From an uncultured Pseudoflavonifractor sp. (GTDB lineage: Bacteria > Bacillota > Clostridia > Oscillospirales > Oscillospiraceae), in assembly GCA_947577065.1 (NCBI GenBank), contig CANPTT010000004.1:1-64000 (forward strand): a stretch of 64,000 bases of DNA, written 5' to 3'. Below are positions 59,483-64,000 of this stretch, in pieces (position 1 is the stretch's first letter; the number at the start of each line of letters is the position of its first letter). The translations under genes and the position numbers were made by a program. Below the pieces are notes generated by a model, which worked only from the letters and a program-made list of their open reading frames with translations, was not told the origin of the DNA and made no database searches.

Positions 59483-59950
59483 ATGAAACGGAGAAAATGG
59501 ACCACCTATCTGGCCTGTGGAGCTTTGGTATTGGCCACTTTGGGGGGAGCGGCTATTGCGGCCGGAACCCAGGGATCGCAGACGGATCCCCTGATAACTT
59601 TGAGCTACCTCAACGAGAAGGTCCTCCCTGATATCCTGAAGCAGGTGGACCAAAGGGTGGAGGAGGGGACAAAAGAACTGCGGGAGCGGCTTGAGAAAAG
59701 TGGACAGGCGTCTTTTGAAGTGACAGAGGTTGCCAAGGACAAAGCGGTGACGCTTACCGCCGGGACGCAGTTCCTCCTTCGTTCCGGCGCCGCGTCCTGT
59801 GCCGATGGTCTTATCGATCTCACCACAGGAGAAGCTGTCTGGGGAGAGCTGTCACGTAATCATCTGTACATAGCCACCGGTGACAACCTGAAGGTGGCGG
59901 TGGCTGAGAAGGCTACCATCATGGTTTTGGGAAGCTATACGCTTCAATAG
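59483..59950 (+). CDS. hypothetical secreted protein after mazF
   Basis: The 155-residue protein has a signal peptide or N-terminal anchor (residues 8-27, YLACGALVLATLGGAAIAAG), a coiled-coil-like helix (about 38-72) and a beta-rich C-terminal part (about 78-155, with LTAGTQFLLRSGAASC). I recognise no family. It starts 90 bases after mazF with a GGAGGA site and ends before a strong hairpin. A cell-surface role is likely from the signal only. Confidence 0.78.
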   Translation: MKRRKWTTYLACGALVLATLGGAAIAAGTQGSQTDPLITLSYLNEKVLPDILKQVDQRVEEGTKELRERLEKSGQASFEVTEVAKDKAVTLTAGTQFLLRSGAASCADGLIDLTTGEAVWGELSRNHLYIATGDNLKVAVAEKATIMVLGSYTLQ

Positions 59951-59963
59951 GCTGAACGAATAA

Positions 59964-60001
59964 AATCACTCCCACCGTACTAAAATACGGTGGGAGTGAT
60001 T
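59964..60001 (+). promoter_or_regulatory. 16-bp hairpin that covers the tspO ribosome binding site
   Basis: Perfect arms 59964-59979 and 59986-60001 with a 6-base loop. The 3' arm contains GGGAG (59992-59996), the only plausible Shine-Dalgarno for the TTG start at 60006. No T-tract follows, so as a terminator it is incomplete; it may instead hide the ribosome site. Confidence 0.65.
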
Positions 60002-60005
60002 TGCT

Positions 60006-60476
60006 TTGAGGATAAAATGGAAGCCTTTGTTTATTAGTCTTGCCGTTCCACTGACAGTGGGAGGGATATCCGCTTTTCTCACAAAAGACAGTATGGGGGA
60101 GTTTACTCTGCTCCGGCGGCCGCCCTTGTCGCCGCCGATGTGGGTGTTTCCGGTGGTGTGGACGATCCTTTTTGCCGCGATGGGGTTTGCCTCTTATCTG
60201 GTGTATACCGCGGAAGGGAGGAGGGGGGGAAAGCGTTCTGCCCTTTGGATGTATGGGCTCCAGCTCCTTGTCAATTTCACATGGCCGGTCTTTTTCTTTG
60301 AATTGAATTGGCGGCTGTTCGCATTCTTTTGGCTGATCCTGTTATGGGCGATGATCCTGGGGGTCACGGTCCAGTTTTTCCGTATCCGCCCAGGGGCGGG
60401 GCTGCTTATGCTTCCCTATCTGGCCTGGGTGGCCTTTGCCGGATATTTGAACTTTGGGATCTATTTGCTGAACTGA
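60006..60476 (+). CDS. tspO: TspO/MBR family membrane protein
   Basis: TspO is a five-span membrane protein that binds porphyrins and other ligands. The 156-residue protein has the family pattern RRPPLSPPMWVFPVVWTILF, LLVNFTWPVFFF, and a C-terminal LMLPYLAWVAFAGYLNFGI. No in-frame ATG lies near the start, so TTG at 60006 is used. Length is standard. It may be translated under control of the hairpin overlapping its ribosome site. Confidence 0.92.
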   Translation: MRIKWKPLFISLAVPLTVGGISAFLTKDSMGEFTLLRRPPLSPPMWVFPVVWTILFAAMGFASYLVYTAEGRRGGKRSALWMYGLQLLVNFTWPVFFFELNWRLFAFFWLILLWAMILGVTVQFFRIRPGAGLLMLPYLAWVAFAGYLNFGIYLLN

Positions 60477-60480
60477 GGAG

Positions 60481-60506
60481 AGGGCGGGCTGTGAGCCCGC
60501 CCTTTT
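60481..60506 (+). terminator. terminator of tspO
   Basis: Arms 60481-60490 and 60494-60503 with a 3-base loop, then T5; it lies between the convergent tspO and hemolysin III genes. Confidence 0.88.
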
Positions 60507-61237
60507 TACAGAAAACATATAACTTGGTACATCAGCACAAAGTGACATATGCTTCCTGCCAAAATAAACAGATGGAAAGTCTCATGGCAGCCAAAACGGG
60601 GATTGTTTCGCCCGGGCCACTTGACTGCGTATAACACGCCGCCCACAGTATAGAGGAGGCCCCCCAGCATCAGCCAGAAAAATCCCCTTGGAGAAAGCGA
60701 CTGGGATAAGGGATAGAGGGCAAAGATCGCCACCCAGCCCATGAGAAGGTAAACCCCGGCTGTGAGCCAGCGGGGGGAGCCGATCCAGAGCAGGGACAAG
60801 ACACAGGAGGCTGCCGCCATAGTCCACACTACCCCCAAAATGGCCCAGCCCCAAGCGCCCTGCCCTCGTAAAATGGTAAGGCAGATGGGGGTATAACTCC
60901 CGGCGATGAGCAGACTGATGGAGCAGTGATCGATCTTTCGCAGAGCCAGCCGCCCGGCCACTGGTGTGTTGAGACAATGGTAAAGGGTACTGGCGGTATA
61001 TAGACAGATCATGGAGGCCCCATAGATGGCGAAGGATATGATATGCCAGATGCTGAGCCCCAGTAAAACGGAACGAACCAACAGTAAGGCAGTCCCGCCA
61101 AGAGCCAGCGCCGCCCCTGCCCCATGGGTAATGGCAGACCAGGGTCGCAGGCCGTCATAAGGGTCGCGCCCCTGCTCTTCTTGGAGGGGTGGACGTGGGG
61201 AGGAAGATTTTCGGAAGACAGCTCGGGAATATTCCAT
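60506..61237 (-). CDS. hemolysin III / PAQR family membrane protein
   Basis: The 243-residue protein has seven hydrophobic spans and the family's conserved sites: SAITHGAGAALAL, CLYTASTLYHCL, RKIDHCSISLLIAGSYTP, and the C-terminal CHETFHLFILAGSICH with its metal-binding His. These proteins are metal-dependent hydrolase-like; the hemolysin name is historical. The start at 61237 follows GAGGTG. Confidence 0.92.
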   Translation of the reverse strand: MEYSRAVFRKSSSPRPPLQEEQGRDPYDGLRPWSAITHGAGAALALGGTALLLVRSVLLGLSIWHIISFAIYGASMICLYTASTLYHCLNTPVAGRLALRKIDHCSISLLIAGSYTPICLTILRGQGAWGWAILGVVWTMAAASCVLSLLWIGSPRWLTAGVYLLMGWVAIFALYPLSQSLSPRGFFWLMLGGLLYTVGGVLYAVKWPGRNNPRFGCHETFHLFILAGSICHFVLMYQVICFL

Positions 61238-61270
61238 GAAGAACACCTCGGTTCTTTTTACATCAAAATT

Positions 61271-61299
61271 AGGATAACACAATCTCGAGATAAAATCAA
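61271..61299 (-). promoter_or_regulatory. promoter of the hemolysin III gene
   Basis: Minus-strand TTGATT (61299-61294) and TATCCT (61276-61271), spacing 17, in a very AT-rich patch. Confidence 0.65.
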
Positions 61300-61402
61300 C
61301 AACAACACGGAATATAATAATAAAAATCACATTAAGAGAAACATAGGACAACGCCCGACCCGCATAGGCTGAACAGAAGTTCCCGTGCGAGGAGGGCGTT
61401 TC

Positions 61403-61927
61403 ATGGAGGACATATCCTGCGCCGCCAGCTATACGGCGGCTGGTCCCTATCCGGAGATCCGGGCAGAGGGAAAAAACCAGAGATATGGGCAGGCCATTCT
61501 GTCCAACATTGGGGGCGGTGTTTCAGAAATGGGGGCGGTAGCCCGTTATCTGTACGGACGGGTCACCCAGGGGGGGCGCCCGGAGGTGGCCGAATGTCTG
61601 GGACACATTGCCATGGTAGAGATGCACCATCTTTCCATCTTTTCAGAGCTGGCCCGCCAGCTGGGAGAAGATCCCCGACTGTGGAGCCCTTTTCGGGGAG
61701 GACGGCGATACTGGACGCCGGAATACCTCAGCTATCCCCGGCGGTTGGAGCAGCTTTTGCGCTATGCCATTGATGAAGAGAGGGCCGCCATCCGGAAATA
61801 CCGTCAACAAGCCCTTTGGATCAAAGACAAAAATGTGGTGGAAAACCTCAACCGGATCGTTGAGGACGAAGAGGTCCATGCGGAAATATTGATCTGTCTT
61901 TTGAAAAGTTATTGCACTGGGCTATAG
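61403..61927 (+). CDS. ferritin-like diiron-domain protein
   Basis: The 174-residue protein is helical with carboxylate/His motifs spaced as in ferritin-like or manganese-catalase-like proteins: EMGAVARYLYGR near residue 42, MVEMHHLSIF, DEERAAIRKYRQQA and VEDEEVHAEIL. These would bind two metal ions. It starts at 61403 after GGAGGG. It may be a spore or oxidative-stress protein, but no specific function can be given. Confidence 0.8.
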   Translation: MEDISCAASYTAAGPYPEIRAEGKNQRYGQAILSNIGGGVSEMGAVARYLYGRVTQGGRPEVAECLGHIAMVEMHHLSIFSELARQLGEDPRLWSPFRGGRRYWTPEYLSYPRRLEQLLRYAIDEERAAIRKYRQQALWIKDKNVVENLNRIVEDEEVHAEILICLLKSYCTGL

Positions 61928-61945
61928 ATGGACGGTGCCGACCCA

Positions 61946-62314
61946 TTATGATTTGGATCTGGGCTTACAGATAAGGGCGATGAGGTATCCGAAGAAAATA
62001 GAGACCGTAATGCCCGCGGCGGCGGCAGTGACGCCGCCCGATAGAGCGCCCAGCAATCCATTCTCCGCAACTGCCTTTTGTACTCCCTTGGCCAGCAGGA
62101 ACCCAAATCCGGTCAGCGGTACGGTGGCGCCGGCACCGCCGAATTCTACCACATACTTATAGAGTCCCAGCCCCCCAAGCACTACCCCGGAGACCACATA
62201 GGTCACCAGGATGCGAGCGGGGGTCAGGGGAGTTTTGTCGATCAGGAGTTGACCAATCAGGCAGATGATGCCGCCGCAAAGAAACGCTTTGCCATATTCC
62301 AGAAAAATGTCCAT
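61946..62314 (-). CDS. spoVAE: stage V sporulation protein AE
   Basis: SpoVAE is part of the SpoVA channel that moves dipicolinic acid in and out of the spore core. The 122-residue protein has about four spans and family segments YGKAFLCGGIICLIGQLLID and LTGFGFLLAKGVQKAV. It starts 13 bases after spoVAD with GGAGC. The identification is firm from sequence and neighbour. Confidence 0.93.
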   Translation of the reverse strand: MDIFLEYGKAFLCGGIICLIGQLLIDKTPLTPARILVTYVVSGVVLGGLGLYKYVVEFGGAGATVPLTGFGFLLAKGVQKAVAENGLLGALSGGVTAAAAGITVSIFFGYLIALICKPRSKS

Positions 62315-62327
62315 AAAAAAGCTCCTT

Positions 62328-63341
62328 TCACTTGGACATAGAGATAGCCACTGCATGGCAGATGCAGGGGATGGACTCTCCCTGCTGGGTAGAGGTAGGG
62401 GACAGCAATGCGCCGGTGGGACAGAACAGGATACGGTTCCACTTTCCCTCCCGCATCCCGTTGAGAAGGTAACCGGTGAGCACGGTGGCCGAGCATCCGC
62501 ACCCAGACCCACCACAGTGTACGTCCTGGTTTTCCAGGTCAAATATCATAGTGCCGCAGTCGTCGTAGTTGGAAAGCTCGACGCCGTCCCTGGCAAAAAA
62601 ATCCCGGATAATGTCTTTGCCCAATTTTCCAAGATCCCCGGTGACGATCAGATCATAGAAGGAGGGCTGCCGCCCTGTATCCCTGAAGTGGGCGGTAAGG
62701 GTGTCATAGGCTGCCGGGGCCATGGCGGCTCCCATGTTGTTGGCGTCTTTGATACCCTTGTCCACCACCTTTCCTGTGGTGATGTGGGTCACATAGGGAC
62801 CGGGGCCGGCCTTTGCCAGGATCACCGCACCTGAGCCCGTCACCGTCCATTGGGCGGTGGGGGTTCTCTGTCCACCATACTCCAGAGGGGTGCGGTACTG
62901 CCGTTCGGCAGAACAAAAGTGGGAGGAGGTTACTGCCCCGGCAAATTGGGCAAAGCCTCCGTCAATGCTCATAGCGGCTAAGGATAATCCCTCTCCCATG
63001 GTAGAACAGGCCCCGTAGAGTCCGAAAAAGGGTACATCCTGGCCCCGGACGGCAAAGCCGGAGCCAATGCACTGGTTCAAAAGATCTCCGGCGAAGAGAT
63101 AATCCAGGTTGGAGGCGGCCTGTCCCGCCTTGTCCAGAGCGGAGGCAAAGGCCATCTTTTGCATGGCAGTCTCGGCTTTTTCCCAGGTTTTTTCCCCAAA
63201 GGTATCGTCCTGTTCGATATGATCGAAGCTATCCGCGAGCGGGCCGTCTCCTTCTTTTTTTCCCACCACGTTGGCGTGGCCGATGATGGCGGGAGGGTCG
63301 GCAAAGGCCACTGTCTGGCGGCCAAGTTTTTTGGTCGGCAT
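62328..63341 (-). CDS. spoVAD: stage V sporulation protein AD
   Basis: SpoVAD is the soluble, thiolase-fold subunit of the SpoVA complex and binds dipicolinic acid. The 337-residue protein has LYGACSTMGEGLSLAAMSID, TSSHFCSAERQYRTPLEYG, and QRTPTAQWTVTGSGA, all strongly conserved. In most spore formers spoVAC lies directly upstream; here a divergent GNAT gene lies there instead. The promoter could not be assigned with confidence to sigma-G. Confidence 0.95.
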   Translation of the reverse strand: MPTKKLGRQTVAFADPPAIIGHANVVGKKEGDGPLADSFDHIEQDDTFGEKTWEKAETAMQKMAFASALDKAGQAASNLDYLFAGDLLNQCIGSGFAVRGQDVPFFGLYGACSTMGEGLSLAAMSIDGGFAQFAGAVTSSHFCSAERQYRTPLEYGGQRTPTAQWTVTGSGAVILAKAGPGPYVTHITTGKVVDKGIKDANNMGAAMAPAAYDTLTAHFRDTGRQPSFYDLIVTGDLGKLGKDIIRDFFARDGVELSNYDDCGTMIFDLENQDVHCGGSGCGCSATVLTGYLLNGMREGKWNRILFCPTGALLSPTSTQQGESIPCICHAVAISMSK

Positions 63342-63437
63342 AGTATCACCTGTGCTTTCTTAATGGATGTAGCCTTAGTTTGAACGGAAGGAAGAGAAAA
63401 TAACCGCTCTCGGTGGGATTTTTCGTCATTCAGGCCG

Positions 63438-63466
63438 TTTACAGCGGGGACAAGCTGTGCTACACT
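63438..63466 (+). promoter_or_regulatory. promoter of the last GNAT gene
   Basis: TTTACA (63438-63443) and TACACT (63461-63466), spacing 17. Confidence 0.7.
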
Positions 63467-63493
63467 AAAGAAAAGAAAAAGCGGAAATGGGCG

Positions 63494-63982
63494 ATGAACA
63501 TGATACGAAGGGCAGTCAAGGCTGATTTGAACGCCGTTTTGAAGGTATATAAAGCGGCCAAGGCATATATGGTGGCCAGCGGGAACCCTGCCCAATGGGA
63601 GGAGGGGTATCCGGAGTGTGTATTGGACAGGGATATAGAAAAGGAGAACCTCTATGTGCTCTGTGGCAGGGATGGGACTGTACACGCCGCCTTCGTCTTT
63701 GCCTTGGGGGAGGAAGCGGATTACGCTGTAATTGAGGATGGGTCTTGGACCGGCAGCGCTCCTTACGGCACCATTCATCGCCTGGGTAGCGACGGCACAG
63801 AGAGGGGAGTATTCACGCAATGCCTGGACTTCTGCAAGGCTATTTGTCCCTATATCCGGGCGGATACCCATCATGATAACAGGACCATGCAGCACTTATT
63901 TGAGAAGCATGGCTTTGTCCGCCGGGGAATCATTCATATCTACGATGGAAGTCCCCGAATTGCTTACGAATTCTTTGCCTGA
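63494..63982 (+). CDS. GNAT family N-acetyltransferase
   Basis: The 162-residue protein opens MNMIRRAVKADLNAVLKVYK and has the C-terminal motif HHDNRTMQHLFEKHGFVRRG typical of GNAT acetyl-CoA-dependent enzymes. The acetyl-CoA loop is less typical than in the 41.6-kb GNAT. Start choice between ATG 63494 and 63500 is open. The substrate is unknown. Confidence 0.87.
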   Translation: MNMIRRAVKADLNAVLKVYKAAKAYMVASGNPAQWEEGYPECVLDRDIEKENLYVLCGRDGTVHAAFVFALGEEADYAVIEDGSWTGSAPYGTIHRLGSDGTERGVFTQCLDFCKAICPYIRADTHHDNRTMQHLFEKHGFVRRGIIHIYDGSPRIAYEFFA

Positions 63983-64000
63983 GCGGTTGCCATGTCAAAT

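Noticed and set aside
1..64000. CRISPR array, prophage or insertion sequence
   Set aside because: No regularly spaced direct repeats, no integrase, transposase or phage structural gene were seen on either strand.

Overview
This 64 kb window looks like chromosome from a GC-rich, endospore-forming, anaerobic member of the Clostridia. It carries spoIIGA-sigE and spoVAD-spoVAE, a Firmicutes-type T-box, two Rnf operons and the ylxM-ffh-rpsP-khpA-rimM-trmD block. Strong AGGAGG ribosome binding sites and TTGACA-17-TATAAT promoters fit this. The gene repertoire and the GC-rich palindromic repeats resemble Oscillospiraceae such as Flavonifractor, Intestinimonas or Lawsonibacter; that placement is inference. 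I see no prophage, insertion sequence, CRISPR array or rRNA.

Layout. 1-3.9 kb (minus): rpmG-secE-nusG-rplK-rplA-rplJ-rplL, with a leader holding two tandem terminators before rpmG and a second promoter plus L10-type leader before rplJ. 3.9-6.3 kb (plus): a HAD phosphatase, then spoIIGA-sigE. 6.4-7.8 kb (minus): coaX and an ECF S-component, a likely pantothenate salvage pair. 7.9-8.6 kb (plus): an unrecognised secreted Cys/His-rich repeat protein. 8.9-19.5 kb (minus): a lipoprotein FMN/FAD reductase, then the operon NusG_II-Gx-apbE-rnfCDGEAB, whose RnfG has five FMN-binding domains. 20-30 kb: a sodium symporter, a MATE exporter with a terminator-bearing leader, an ECF sigma/anti-sigma pair, a GyrI-like protein, a WYL regulator fused to a zinc ribbon, recR, rpe and ilvA. 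30-34 kb (plus): xpaC-telA-TPM-DUF975. 34-44.8 kb: PadR/DUF2812, ilvD, two HTH-membrane regulators, a HIT protein, ilvC, a GNAT enzyme, and ilvBN under a valine-type T-box. 44.9-50.3 kb (plus): a second rnfCDGEAB operon whose RnfB lacks the usual N-terminal Fe-S domain. 50.5-55.5 kb (minus): degV and the trmD-rimM-khpA-rpsP-ffh-ylxM block. 55.7-64 kb: tRNA-Leu(CAA), an Fe-S aldo/keto reductase, alr, mazF without a visible antitoxin, tspO, a hemolysin III protein, a ferritin-like protein, spoVAD-spoVAE and a GNAT enzyme.

How it works together. The strongest theme is flavin-based membrane electron transfer. Two Rnf complexes would couple reduced ferredoxin/NAD to an ion gradient. ApbE would attach FMN covalently to RnfD and RnfG and perhaps to the adjacent extracytoplasmic reductase. 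The five-domain RnfG could act as an extended flavin wire towards outward-facing acceptors. The branched-chain amino acid genes (ilvA, ilvD, ilvC, ilvBN) are spread over 16 kb in four transcription units. The best candidates for undescribed biology are the multi-FMN RnfG system, the RnfB lacking its Fe-S domain, and the Cys/His repeat protein.
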